The notes beneath the pieces were generated by a model. That model saw only the letters and a program-made list of their open reading frames with translations, ran no database searches and was not told the origin of the DNA. A stretch of DNA of 57,882 nt from Lachnospiraceae bacterium (GTDB taxonomy: Bacteria > Bacillota > Clostridia > Lachnospirales > Lachnospiraceae), in NCBI GenBank assembly GCA_023663945.1, contig JAMPGL010000022.1:1-57882 (forward strand). The letters are read 5' to 3'. How positions within the stretch are numbered: position 1 is the first letter of the stretch; each line of letters starts with the position of its first letter. A program made the translations under genes and the position numbers. Below are positions 1 through 9,570 of this stretch, one piece after another.

Positions 1-707
1 TAACTGATGTAACAATAGAAAATGTGTTGACCGATAATCTGTATAACGACTTAGGCTTTATTGCCAATAATAAGCTGATGATACTCATTGAAGCGCAGTC
101 TACATGGACATTGAATATTCTGATTAGAATACTGCTGTATCTTGCGGAGAGTTATCATAAGTATTTTGAACAGAACGGACAAAACCTGTACGGGAGCAGG
201 AAAGTCAAAATGCCAAAGCCTGAACTTTATGTGATTTATACAGGCAATAAGGGCGGAAAACCCGACACAATATCTTTATCCAAAGAATTTTTTAATGGTG
301 CGGATATTGACATTGAGGTAAAAGCAAAAGTGATTTATGAAAGCGATACCGAGGACATCATCAACCAATACATTATTTTCTGTAAAGTCCTTGACGAGCA
401 GAGAGAAAAGTATGGAATGACGGAGCAGGCTATCAAGGAAACAATCAGAATTTGCAAAGACAGAAATGTGTTAAAAGAGTATTTGGAGAGCAAGGAAACG
501 GAGGTTGTGACGATTATGATGAGTTTATTTGATGATGAACGGATTATGAAAACCGCTTTGAAAAGCGAAAGGCATGAAGAAGCGAGGGAAACAGCGGTAA
601 GAATGTTTACGGATAGAGAACCGATTGAAAAAATTGCACGTTATTTACCAACGCTATCATTGGAAGAATTGAAAGAGATTGAAGCCGAGGTCATGCAGTT
701 AGCGTAA
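1..707 (+). CDS. Rpn/PD-(D/E)XK family nuclease, 5' end outside window
   Basis: The reading frame is open from position 3 with no stop before the window edge, so the gene starts upstream; the GTG at 24 is internal. The visible part starts TDVTIENVLTDNLYNDLGF and contains an ILIEAQSTW segment, which matches the E-x-Q part of the PD-(D/E)XK core in the Rpn recombination-promoting nuclease / putative transposase family. The C-terminal half is helical and charged, as usual for that family. Such proteins are DNA endonucleases that stimulate RecA-independent recombination (family knowledge). The gene may be host or mobile-element sequence; it lies just left of the truncated coupling-protein gene. 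A strong terminator follows it. Confidence 0.75.
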   Translation, partial: TDVTIENVLTDNLYNDLGFIANNKLMILIEAQSTWTLNILIRILLYLAESYHKYFEQNGQNLYGSRKVKMPKPELYVIYTGNKGGKPDTISLSKEFFNGADIDIEVKAKVIYESDTEDIINQYIIFCKVLDEQREKYGMTEQAIKETIRICKDRNVLKEYLESKETEVVTIMMSLFDDERIMKTALKSERHEEARETAVRMFTDREPIEKIARYLPTLSLEELKEIEAEVMQLA

Positions 708-737
708 CCAACAATTTAATATCAAAATAACAGTGTT

Positions 738-775
738 AGGACACATAGAAAATGAAAACTCTATGTGTCCTTTTT
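738..775 (+). terminator. Rho-independent terminator
   Basis: A perfect 11-bp stem (738-748 pairing with 761-771) with a 12-nt loop is followed by a T run (771-775). It separates the Rpn-type gene from the tnpW-like gene. Confidence 0.8.
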
Positions 776-794
776 GTATGTAAAGGAGCAGAAA

Positions 795-971
795 ATGAAG
801 AAAGCAGACACCACCAAGAGGGCGCAGGAAAAGCGCAAAGGCTTTACCAAGAAAATCGGCAACACCACCTATGACGTATCATTCCATTACAGCCGACAGA
901 GCAGGGAAAGCATGAACGACAAAATTATCCGTCTGATAGAAAACGATATGCAGGGCGTTAAAAAGAACTGA
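795..971 (+). CDS. tnpW: TnpW-like transposon-encoded protein
   Basis: A 58-residue basic protein. The ATG at 795 is chosen because AAGGAG lies at 783-788; a longer reading from 765 would begin inside the terminator. The sequence (KRKGFTKKIGNTTYDVSFHYS, then KIIRLIEND) resembles TnpW-type small proteins found on clostridial transposons and ICEs; their function is not established. It is separated from the following coupling-protein remnant by about 90 bp that shows no gene. Confidence 0.6.
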   Translation: MKKADTTKRAQEKRKGFTKKIGNTTYDVSFHYSRQSRESMNDKIIRLIENDMQGVKKN

Positions 972-1057
972 ATATTTGTATTGCGGGAGTGCTTGAAAAC
1001 ATTGGATTTTCGGGCATTTTTTAATATCTTTCATTATGTCCTTGACAAATCGTTCTG

Positions 1058-2311
1058 AAAGGCACTGTACTGGTCGAGTGCGGAAAAATGCTTTTAAAGA
1101 ACGGGTACAAGGTAAAAGTGCTGAACACCATTAACTTCAAAAAATCAATGCACTACAACCCTATCGCTTATATCCGGAGCGAGAAGGACATTCTGAAACT
1201 TGTAAACACAATCATTTTAAACACCAAAGGGGAGGGGCAGCAGTCCGGCGAGGATTTCTGGGTGAAAGCCGAAAAGCTCTATTATACCGCACTGATCGGG
1301 TACATCTGGTATGAGTGCGTGGAGGAGGAACAGAATTTCACCACCCTGCTTGACATGATAAACGCAAGCGAAGCGAGGGAGGACGATGAGGAATTTAAAA
1401 ACCCTGTCGATTTGATGTTCGACGAGCTGGAGGAAAGAGAGCCGGAACATTTTGCAGTCAAGCAGTATAAAAAATATAAGCTGGCTGCGGGCAAGACAGC
1501 TAAGAGCATACTTATTAGCTGCGGCGCAAGGCTAGCGCCTTTTGACATCAAGGAGCTGCGTGACCTGACAAGCTATGACGAGCTTCAGCTTGATATGCTT
1601 GGGGATGAAATGACAGCGCTGTTTGTCATTATATCCGATACGGACGATACTTTTAACTTTATCGTGTCGATCATGTACACGCAGCTTTTCAACCTGCTCT
1701 GTGACAGGGCGGACGATGTGTATCATGGCAGGCTGCCCGTCCATGTGCGATGCTTACTCGATGAGTTTGCGAACATCGGGCAGATACCAAAGTTTGAGAA
1801 GCTGATCGCCACAATCCGGAGCCGGGAAATATCAGCTTCTATTATTTTACAGTCGAAGTCGCAACTCAAAGCGATTTATAAGGATAACGCTGACACCATT
1901 GAAGGGAATTGTGATACCACATTATTCCTCGGAGGGAAGGAAAAGACCACCTTAAAAGAGATGGCGGAGATTTTGGGTAAAGAAACAATAGACCTTTACA
2001 ATACCTCTGACACAAGGGGTACGTCGCAGTCCTACGGTCTGAACTACCAAAAGACCGGGAAAGAGCTTATGAGCCAAGATGAGATTGCGGTCATGGACGG
2101 GGGAAAGTGCATCATGCAGCTTAGAGGGGTAAGACCGTTTTTCTCCAATAAGTTTGACATTACAAAGCATAAGCAGTACCGCCTTCTGTCCGACTATGAC
2201 GAAAAGAACGCCTTTGACATCGAAAAATATGTGAAAAACCTGTGCAAAGCAAAGATCAGGGACAACGACACCGTTGATGAGGTGGAGGATGCGGGTGTGA
2301 TTGAAGCATGA
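1058..2311 (+). pseudogene. VirD4/TraG-type coupling protein, 5'-truncated
   Basis: Type IV coupling protein remnant. From the ATG at 1088 it reads 407 residues, but recognisable family sequence (KGTVLVECGKM) already begins at 1058, with a stop in frame at 1043. In full-length Tn1549-type proteins (about 600 residues) this segment follows the Walker A loop, so the membrane anchor and Walker A are missing. The remaining part has the Walker B-like LLDEFANIG, the SREISASIILQS segment and the usual C-terminus. Known role: ATPase that passes the relaxase-DNA complex to the transfer channel. Without Walker A the product is very unlikely to work. The junction at about 1055-1058 marks a deletion or an insertion of the sequence to the left. 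Confidence 0.8.
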
Positions 2312-2360
2312 CAACTGAATATTGAAAAAACTGAATATGGAACTTGTAAACAAGCAACAA

Positions 2361-2387
2361 AACTTTTGGACAAAAAGTCCAGAAGTT
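2361..2387 (+). repeat. Palindromic repeat, intergenic copy
   Basis: Inverted repeat with 11-nt arms (2361-2371 and 2377-2387) around AAAAA; one arm position is a G-T pair. Its core TTGGACAAAAAGTCCA is nearly the same as three copies inside coding sequences at 6768, 6927 and 24932. This is the only copy I see between genes. Confidence 0.8.
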
Positions 2388-2496
2388 AAGAAACGGAGTT
2401 TTGAATGTACTTGGGAAAGGACGAAAACAAAGCACCCGGCACAGCCAATCGCCAAACTGAATGTACCGGATGCCCGCAGGGTTCTTCCCAAAGGAT

Positions 2497-2533
2497 TGCC
2501 CTGTCCTTATTTTACCATAAGGCAGGGCATTTT
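2497..2533 (+). terminator. Hairpin with short T run, possible terminator or attenuator
   Basis: A GC-rich 12-bp stem with one bulged T (2497-2509 with 2518-2529), followed by TTTT. It sits about 65 bp upstream of the Maff2-type gene and could stop read-through from the coupling-protein gene or attenuate the mating-pore operon. The 284-bp gap 2312-2595 otherwise holds only the palindrome at 2361. Confidence 0.45.
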
Positions 2534-2595
2534 ACACGAAAAACTCTTTCAAAACTATCAAAATAAAATTTTATGGAAAGAAAGAGGTAATCAAA

Positions 2596-2811
2596 ATGGC
2601 ATTTTTTGGAACAGCAATCACAGGATTAAAGACAGTCGTTACAGCAATCGGGGCAGGCGTAGGCGTATGGGGCGTCATCAATCTGCTTGAGGGATACGGA
2701 AATGACAATCCGGGCGCAAAATCACAGGGCATCAAGCAGCTCATGAGTGGCGGTGGCATCATCATTGTGGCGCAGACGGTAATCCCGCAGCTCACAAGCC
2801 TGTTCTCATAA
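2596..2811 (+). CDS. Maff2 family small membrane protein (pilin-like)
   Basis: 71 residues with two hydrophobic segments separated by a glycine-rich turn (about residues 8-28 and 50-68). SD-like AAAGAGG lies at about 2580-2587. The start MAFFGTAITGLKTVVTAIG is typical of the Maff2 family found at this place in Tn1549-type ICEs. In type IV secretion loci small double-spanning proteins at this position are VirB2 pilin counterparts; that role here is inference from position. It is followed 5 bp later by the TrbL-like gene, so the two are one operon. Confidence 0.8.
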   Translation: MAFFGTAITGLKTVVTAIGAGVGVWGVINLLEGYGNDNPGAKSQGIKQLMSGGGIIIVAQTVIPQLTSLFS

Positions 2812-2816
2812 GATAA

Positions 2817-3689
2817 ATGGGCGGCATCATAGACAAGATTACTGAGTTCATAAAGGATATGCTCAAAGGGTGGGTGCTTAGCAACCTCGACACCATGTTT
2901 ACCGATGTGAATGACAAGGTGGGCACGATTGCAGGAGAGGTTGCAACAACACCCAGCGCATGGAACTCCGGCATTTTCAACATGGTAAAAACGCTGTCGG
3001 AGAATGTGGTAGTCCCCATAGCGGGAATGATCATCAGCTTTGTGCTGATCTATGAGCTGATAACGATGGTGATAGACAAGAACAATATGCACGACTTCGA
3101 TACAAGCCTGTTCTTCCGTTTTTTATTCAAGGCTTGCATCGCTGTCATGCTGCTCTCCAAGACCTTTGATATTGTCATGGCGGTATTTGACGTTGGAAGC
3201 CATGTAGTGACACAGGCGGCATCTTCCATATCAGGCTCGACAAGCCTTGATGTGGAAGCAACGCTCACTTCCATGTTCAACAGCCAGATTGACAGCATGG
3301 GGATAGGGGAGCTGATCGGTCTAGGTCTTGAAACTATGGTAATCAGCCTGTGCATGAAAATCATGTCCGTCCTAATCACCGTCATTCTATACGGGCGCAT
3401 GATTGAAATATACCTTTATGTATCAGTAGCGCCAATCCCGGCAGCGACAGTTACCAACCGGGAATGGGGGACAATCGGGACGAATTATTTAAAGGGGCTT
3501 ATCGCACTGGCGTTTCAGGGGTTTTTCATCATGGTATGCGTGGCGATCTATGCTGTGCTTGTTGCAGGCGTCGCAGTAGCGGGCAACCTGCACAGCGCAT
3601 TGTGGTCGGTAGCGGCATACACCGTAATCCTCTGTTTCAGCTTATTCAAGACAGGCTCTCTATCAAAATCAATTTTCAATGCCCACTAA
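2817..3689 (+). CDS. TrbL/VirB6-like conjugal transfer membrane protein
   Basis: 290 residues, with an amphipathic N-terminus (about 1-55) and about five membrane segments (near residues 60-80, 95-117, 160-190, 225-255 and 258-280). Length and layout match the VirB6/TrbL-type inner-membrane channel component of Tn1549-like elements. VirB6 proteins form part of the membrane channel of type IV secretion systems. The gene is tightly packed between the Maff2-type gene and prgI. No damage is seen. Confidence 0.8.
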   Translation: MGGIIDKITEFIKDMLKGWVLSNLDTMFTDVNDKVGTIAGEVATTPSAWNSGIFNMVKTLSENVVVPIAGMIISFVLIYELITMVIDKNNMHDFDTSLFFRFLFKACIAVMLLSKTFDIVMAVFDVGSHVVTQAASSISGSTSLDVEATLTSMFNSQIDSMGIGELIGLGLETMVISLCMKIMSVLITVILYGRMIEIYLYVSVAPIPAATVTNREWGTIGTNYLKGLIALAFQGFFIMVCVAIYAVLVAGVAVAGNLHSALWSVAAYTVILCFSLFKTGSLSKSIFNAH

Positions 3690-3717
3690 ACAGAAAGCAA
3701 TGCGTTTAGCGGGCATT
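3678..3717 (+). promoter_or_regulatory. Hairpin over the trbL stop codon
   Basis: Fourteen-nucleotide arms (3678-3691 and 3704-3717) pair with one mismatch around a 12-nt loop and include the stop codon of the TrbL-like gene. There is no T run, so it is more likely an mRNA-processing or stability element between two operon genes than a terminator. Confidence 0.4.
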
Positions 3718-3737
3718 GCCCACGAAAGGAGCAGACT

Positions 3738-4145
3738 ATGGCAATTTCAGTTCCAGTGCCAAAAGACCTGAGTGGAATCAAGACGAAAGTGGCATTGAAC
3801 CTCACCAAAAGACAGATCATCTGTTTTTCCGGCGCTGCCCTTGCAGGCGTACCCTTATATTTCCTCACAAAAGGGGTATTGGGGACACAGGGGGCGGCGT
3901 TCATCATGGTGGGCGCAATGCTGCCATTCTTCTTTTTGGCGCTGTATGAAAAAGACGGTTTCCCCGCAGAGAAGATTCTGTATTTCATGTTAAGGCAGAA
4001 ATTCCTGACGCCGGGGATCAGACCGTATAAATCGGAAAACCTCTACAAGCAGTTGGAGGAACGGGAAAGAATCAGGAAGGAGGTACGTTCCCTTGAAGAA
4101 AAAGCACGAAGCGGCAGGGGGAAAGCCAAAACCGCAGAAAAATAG
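3738..4145 (+). CDS. PrgI family conjugation protein
   Basis: 135 residues. SD AAAGGAG (3724-3730) precedes the ATG. Two close membrane helices (about residues 27-70) are followed by a soluble basic C-terminus, the standard PrgI-family layout (VirB3-like position directly before VirB4). Family role: inner-membrane component of the Firmicutes mating pore. The 3' end overlaps the virB4 start by 53 bp, showing translational coupling. Confidence 0.85.
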   Translation: MAISVPVPKDLSGIKTKVALNLTKRQIICFSGAALAGVPLYFLTKGVLGTQGAAFIMVGAMLPFFFLALYEKDGFPAEKILYFMLRQKFLTPGIRPYKSENLYKQLEERERIRKEVRSLEEKARSGRGKAKTAEK

Positions 4146-6591
4146 ACAGGCAACGGAAAAGGCGGGACTTACTTTTTCCGAAAAGAAACGGTTAGCGGAG
4201 CTTAGGCGTGTCCTTGCCGGGAACAGCCGGGAACAGGCAAAGCCGGACACCGCACAGAAAACCATTACATTCAAAAAAATGTACCGGGACGGCATCTGTC
4301 AGGTGACGGACACTTATTTTACAAAAATGGTGGAGTTCTTTGATATAAATTATGACCTGCTGGAAGTGGAGGATCAGGCGGATATTCTGGAGGAGTACAG
4401 CAAGCTCATCAATTATTTCGATCCGTCCATAAAGTTCCAGTTGTTTTTATTCAACAGGCAGGTGAGTGAACAGGCGCTTGCGGGGCAGTTTGACATTTCC
4501 ATGCAGGACGATGACTTTGACGATATCCGGGATGAGTACACGCAGATGTTAAAGCACCAGTCGGCAAAGGGCAACAACGGCATCATCAAGTCAAAATACC
4601 TTATCTTCGGCGTGGAAAGCGCAGGCTTTAAGGAAGCGAAAAGCAAGCTGAACAATATCGAGAAGGACGTGATACATAACTTAAACAACATCGGCACGAA
4701 TGCCAGAGGTCTTGACGGGAAGGAAAGGCTGCGCATTTTACATGAGTATTTCAATCAGGACACAATGGAGCCTTTCCGCTTTTCATTCAAGGAGCTGTCA
4801 GAGTCCGGGAAGTCGGTCAAGGACTATATTGCGCCGCCGGGGTTTGACTTCCGCTATCCGAGCCGCTTTAAGTCTGGCAGCATTTACGGGAGCGTGTCCT
4901 ACCTTGACATTATCGCACCGAGGTTTACGGACGAGCTGCTTAAAAAGCTCTTGGACATTGACGACAACCTCACGCTTACCATGCATATGCAGACGTTTGA
5001 TCCGGTGGAAGCGATCAAGATGTTAAAACGTGCGCTGACCGACATCCAGAAAAACAAGATCGAGGAACAGAAAAAGGCAGTCCGCAGCGGCTATGACATG
5101 GACATTCTCCCTACGGACATCGTGACATACGAGAAGGACACGCTGGAGCTTTTGGATGACCTCAATACAAGCAACCAGAAACTTATCAAGATGACATTCC
5201 TGATTACCTGTTATGGGAGGACAAAGAGGGAGCTGGAAAACCTCACGCAGAGGGTGTCCGGCATCATACAGCAGGCAAACTGTAATTTAAGGTGCTTGCA
5301 GTATTTACAGGAGCAGGGGCTTATGGCTTCTGCACCGATTGGGTGCAATGATACGGGGATTGAGCGTAACCTTACGACAAAGAGTACCGCTGTCCTTGTG
5401 CCGTTCTGCACACAGGAGCTTTTCATGCCCGCACCCGCCATTTATTACGGTCTGAACGCACTTTCAAACAACATGATTATGGCAGACCGGAAAAGGCTGC
5501 GCACTCCGAACGGGGTAATCTTGGGGACGCCGGGAAGCGGTAAGTCTTTTTCTGCAAAGCGTGAGATTTTATCCTGTTTCCTTATCACAAGGGACGACAT
5601 TATCATCTGCGATCCGGAGGGCGAGTATTTCCCGCTGGTGCAGGCGCTTCATGGGCAGGTGGTAAGGCTTGCCACCAATTCAAAGGATTACCTGAACCCG
5701 ATGGACATTCAGTTATCCCATAAAGGGGACAAGGAAGCGTTGAAGCTGAAAAGTGACTTCCTGATTACGCTGTGAGACCTGATAGCCGGAGGGAAAAACG
5801 GTCTTGAGAATGACGAGAAGGGCATCATTGACACCTGCATCAAGCATATCTACGACAGATATTTTGACGAGCCAAAGCCGGAGAATATGCCCGTTCTGGA
5901 GGATTTGTATAACGCACTGTTAAAATATGAGCCGAAAGACGTAGCGCCGGAAATGCAGCGGGAGGCAAAGCAGAAAGCGGTCAGGATTGCCAACAGCCTT
6001 GTGCTGTATGTGCATGGATCGCAGAATTATTTTAACCACCGAACCAATGTTGACGCACAGAACCGCATCATGTGTTTTGACATTCGTGACTTGGGAAACC
6101 AGCTTAAAGAGCTTGGGATGTTAATCGTGCAGGATGCGGTGTGGAACAGGGTGTCGCAGAACCGGGAGCGCAGGGTTGCCACAAGATATTATTGTGATGA
6201 GTTCCATTTGCTTTTGAAAGAAAAGCAGACCGCCATTTATTCGGTGGAGATTTGGAAAAGGTTCAGGAAATGGGGCGGGATACCGACAGGCTTGACGCAG
6301 AACGTGGGCGATTTCCTTAAATCGGAGGAAATCGAGGGCATACTCGGAAACTCCGATTTTGTTTACCTGTTAAACCAGAACGCCAAAGACCAGCATATCT
6401 TGGCGGATAAGCTGGGATTATCAGAAAAACAGCTCATGCACGTCACCAATTCCGAACCGGGAAGCGGTCTGATACTGTTTGACAACGTGGTAATCCCGTT
6501 CGTGGACAAATACCCGACAGACACAAAGACCTATGCAATCATGAACACAAAACCGGAGGAATCCGTAACGAAAGAAGATGAGGTCAGTTAA
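4093..6591 (+). pseudogene. VirB4/TraE-type conjugation ATPase, interrupted by in-frame TGA
   Basis: The gene uses a TTG start at 4093 with a very strong SD (AGGAAGGAGG just upstream). It reads 560 codons to TGA at 5773-5775 and continues in the same frame to TAA at 6589-6591, 832 codons in total, the normal VirB4 length. The first part carries Walker A (G478-S485, GTPGSGKS); the second part carries the Walker B-like YYCDEFHLL segment. Sequence on both sides of the TGA (DFLITL then DLIAGGKNG) is continuous family sequence, so this is one base change, probably a Cys codon to TGA, not an insertion. A restart at the ATG at 5887 would give a 234-residue fragment. Neither half alone can be an ATPase. 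VirB4 powers pilus assembly and DNA transfer. Confidence 0.88.
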
Positions 6592-9278
6592 TGGCAGAAA
6601 AGAAAGGAAAGAAAAAACAGAACGCTGCCTGCCGTAAAGAAGCAGATACAGGTTTCCATAAGGGAGCTGATAATGCTTTTACGGGCGGCAGTGCCGCCTA
6701 CCAGCCGAGAGATGCAAATAGCACAAAGACAAGGCAGGCAACAGATAAGATGCACACGCAGCAGCCCACTTCTGGACAAAAAGTCCAAAAGCCGGAAAAA
6801 CAGCAGACAGGGGAGAATGATACTTTTACAGGGAATAAGGGTACAAATCCCCAAAGCCAAGATGCAGGGCAGCGTGTAAAGAACCGTACTTCTAAGGCTC
6901 ATGCGAAAAAGCAGATGTACCAATCCACTTCTGGACAAAAAGTCCAAAAGTCTGCTGAACAGCCGAAAGGGGAAGAAAAAACTGATTTTACAAAGGAAAA
7001 CAGTTCTTTTGCCGGACAGGATCAGTCCAATCAGACGGAAGAAGCGGAGAAAAGACGTCCGGAAACGGAGGATTATCATCGCCGGGACACTTACAGGCAG
7101 TCGCAGAAAAAGGGAAAATACCATAAAAAGCGGGTGCAGAAAGAACACCATAGCAGGGCGGACAATCATGCGTCTGCGGAAGATGTTTTTACGGAAAATG
7201 CGGGAAACGCATTTCAGGAAGAAAGCGGTTCAGAGTTCACAGGCAGTAAAAAGCTGCAAAGGAAACAGGAACAGGCGGAAAGAGCCGGAAAGAAGGCGCA
7301 GAAGGCAAGGGCGAAGCTGCCAAAGACAAGGGAGTACACCCTGCAGCGGGTTTTCGACGAGAAAACCGGGAAAGGGAAGTATGTGGTCGTTCCATTAGAA
7401 AAGGAAAAACCTTTCAGGCAGGAGGGAATCCCAAAGTCCGCCATGCGCCGGATGCAGAACGAGAGCCGGAATTTCGTGCATGGGAAGATTGCGGAAACGG
7501 AGAAAGAAAATTCTGCGGTGGAGGGCGCACACAAGACCGAGCAGAAAGGGGAGGAATTATTCGGCTTTGTGAAAAGGCAGGTTAAGGGAAAGGAGCAGAA
7601 ACAGCGGGCGAAGGTGGAAAAGCTGGAAAAAAAGCAGTTCAAAAAAGAGGTCAATTTCCAGTACCAGAAGTTTTTGGAGGAAAACCCGCAGATGCAGAAA
7701 AAGGCATTGCAGAAACGGTTGCAGAAACAGCGCATCAAGCGGGAATATATGAAAGCAAGGAAGAAAGCAGCCGCTTCAAAAACAGCGGAACAGGCATTTG
7801 AAAAGACAAAGGACACTACGGTCACTGTGGCGAGGAAGCTACAGGAGTTTGCCCGTAAAAATGCAGGTCTGCTTGTGACAATCGGAATCATGGCGCTGCT
7901 TCTTATGATGGTCATGGTTTCCGTATCGTCCTGCGGGGCGATGTTTGCGGACACACAGTCCACGATTTTAGCTGCAAGCTACCTAAGCAAGCCAAAGGAG
8001 ATTGATGCGGCGGATTTACAGTTTACACGCCTTGAGCTTGATTTGCAGAATGAGATTGACCGGGTGGAAACGGACAATCCGGGGTATGATGAATATTCCT
8101 ACAATCTTGGGGAAATCGGGCATAACCCGTTTACCCTGATAAGCTACCTGTCCGCCGTCCATACGGAATTTACCGCAGGTGAAGTGGAAAGCGAGGTGCA
8201 GGCGCTTTTTGACGAAATGTACACGCTGACGCTTACGCCGGATACGGAAACGAGGACAAGGACGGTCACTGATCCCGACACCGGGGAGGAGAGCGAGGAG
8301 GAATATGAGGTCAGTATCCTCAGAGTGACGCTTACGGTCATACCGCTGGAAAGCCTTGCTGCCGGAAAAATGGATGCGGAACAGGCAGAAATTTTTGCCA
8401 TGTATGGGGAAACAAACGGTCTGCTTCAGGAGTTCGCTTCCCCGCTTAACCTTTACTGGTATTATTATGTGTCGAGCTATTACGGATACAGGAAAAACCC
8501 AAGCACAGGGAATGAGGAATTACACCGGGGCGTGGACATAGCAGTGCCGACAGGCACAACCGTTTATGCAGCGCATGACGGTACAGTGACAGCGGCAGCT
8601 TATGACAGCCACTATGGGAACTATGTGGCGGTTGAAAAGGACGGTTACACAACCAAGTATGCCCACATGGACAGCCTAAACGTCAGTGCGGGGCAGCAGA
8701 TAACCAAAGGGACGGTCATCGGCACGACAGGGAACACCGGGAGCAGCACAGGAAGCCACTTGCATATCGAATGTTTATATGGCGGGGAGTATTATAACCC
8801 GTTATTTTATTTTGATGTGGGCGAGGGTACATTGTACGGTGAAACGCCGGGCGGTGCGCCGGGAAATGCTGTGCCGCCGGACGCATATGATGACGCATCG
8901 GTGCAGGCGCTTATGGAGGAAGCCGCAAAATACCTCGGCTACCCTTATGTATGGGGCGGTTCAAGCCCGTCCACAAGTTTTGACTGTTCCGGCTATGTGT
9001 GCTGGGTATTTACCAACAGCGGCGTACACAACCTTCCCCGGACTACCGCACAGGGCATCTATGACCAGTGTACTCCGGTTTCCGCATCAGACGCAAAGGC
9101 GGGGGACATTATTTTCTTTACCGGGACTTACAATTCGCCGGGTGCGGTGAGCCATGTGGGGATATACTGCGGAAACGGCGTGATGATACACTGCGGCGAT
9201 CCGATCAGCTACGCAAGCATCAACTCGTCGTACTGGCAGAGCCATTTTTACAGTTTCGGTCGTTTATCAGGAAATTAA
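6591..9278 (+). CDS. Membrane-anchored M23 peptidase + NlpC/P60 cell-wall hydrolase
   Basis: 895 residues; the ATG overlaps the virB4 stop (TAATG). Residues 1-420 are very basic, cytoplasmic and low in complexity, with two in-frame copies of the palindromic repeat encoding TSGQKVQK. A single membrane helix lies at about 424-446, followed by an extracellular linker. The M23-type domain has H645, D649 and H723-L-H725; the C-terminal NlpC/P60 domain has catalytic C799 (FDCSG) and H855 (SHVGIY). This is the VirB1-like enzyme that opens peptidoglycan for the conjugation channel in Gram-positive ICEs. All catalytic residues are present, so the gene looks intact. Confidence 0.9.
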   Translation: MAEKKGKKKQNAACRKEADTGFHKGADNAFTGGSAAYQPRDANSTKTRQATDKMHTQQPTSGQKVQKPEKQQTGENDTFTGNKGTNPQSQDAGQRVKNRTSKAHAKKQMYQSTSGQKVQKSAEQPKGEEKTDFTKENSSFAGQDQSNQTEEAEKRRPETEDYHRRDTYRQSQKKGKYHKKRVQKEHHSRADNHASAEDVFTENAGNAFQEESGSEFTGSKKLQRKQEQAERAGKKAQKARAKLPKTREYTLQRVFDEKTGKGKYVVVPLEKEKPFRQEGIPKSAMRRMQNESRNFVHGKIAETEKENSAVEGAHKTEQKGEELFGFVKRQVKGKEQKQRAKVEKLEKKQFKKEVNFQYQKFLEENPQMQKKALQKRLQKQRIKREYMKARKKAAASKTAEQAFEKTKDTTVTVARKLQEFARKNAGLLVTIGIMALLLMMVMVSVSSCGAMFADTQSTILAASYLSKPKEIDAADLQFTRLELDLQNEIDRVETDNPGYDEYSYNLGEIGHNPFTLISYLSAVHTEFTAGEVESEVQALFDEMYTLTLTPDTETRTRTVTDPDTGEESEEEYEVSILRVTLTVIPLESLAAGKMDAEQAEIFAMYGETNGLLQEFASPLNLYWYYYVSSYYGYRKNPSTGNEELHRGVDIAVPTGTTVYAAHDGTVTAAAYDSHYGNYVAVEKDGYTTKYAHMDSLNVSAGQQITKGTVIGTTGNTGSSTGSHLHIECLYGGEYYNPLFYFDVGEGTLYGETPGGAPGNAVPPDAYDDASVQALMEEAAKYLGYPYVWGGSSPSTSFDCSGYVCWVFTNSGVHNLPRTTAQGIYDQCTPVSASDAKAGDIIFFTGTYNSPGAVSHVGIYCGNGVMIHCGDPISYASINSSYWQSHFYSFGRLSGN
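6768..6790 (+). repeat. Palindromic repeat, in-frame copy 1
   Basis: ACTTCTGGAC-AAAAA-GTCCAAAAG, an inverted repeat read in frame as TSGQKVQK in the disordered N-terminal region of the wall hydrolase. Confidence 0.85.
6927..6951 (+). repeat. Palindromic repeat, in-frame copy 2
   Basis: The same sequence as copy 1 over 23 bases, 159 bp further on and in the same reading frame (again TSGQKVQK). Confidence 0.85.
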
Positions 9279-9309
9279 AAAGCACTTTCCAGTGCAGAAA
9301 GGGAAAAAT

Positions 9310-9570
9310 ATGACAAGGGAACGCATTGAAAAGGAGCTTTCCAAAGTGCAGGCGCAGCTTGAAAAATTACAGGCGAAGCAGAAGGACTTGGAAGAACAGA
9401 AACGCATGGCGGAGAGAGCCGAAAAAATAGATATTATCGAGAAGAACAAAATCTCGTCCGAGAAGCTGCAATTACTTATCAAGCTGAGCGAGGACGAGAT
9501 GTTACAGTTGTTGGCAGAAAAAGAAAAGAAAAAGGAGATGGCGGGAAATGAAGAAAAAGTTATCAGTTAA
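9310..9570 (+). CDS. DUF4315 family coiled-coil protein
   Basis: 86 residues starting at the ATG at 9310, with AAAGGGA upstream. Nearly the whole protein is a charged coiled coil (heptads through KVQAQLEKLQAKQKDLEEQK), which matches DUF4315 proteins encoded between the NlpC/P60 hydrolase and DUF4366 gene of Tn1549-type ICEs. Function unknown. The end overlaps the DUF4366 gene by 23 bp. Confidence 0.8.
   Translation: MTRERIEKELSKVQAQLEKLQAKQKDLEEQKRMAERAEKIDIIEKNKISSEKLQLLIKLSEDEMLQLLAEKEKKKEMAGNEEKVIS

Noticed and set aside
2322-2690. 122-codon frame before the Maff2-type gene
   Set aside because: It overlaps the well-supported Maff2 gene in another frame, has no SD of note and its protein looks random and basic.
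5773-5820. TGA in virB4 read as selenocysteine (Cys to Sec)
   Set aside because: I see no convincing SECIS-like stem-loop just downstream, no selenocysteine genes in the window, and VirB4 proteins are not known selenoproteins. A nonsense change is simpler.
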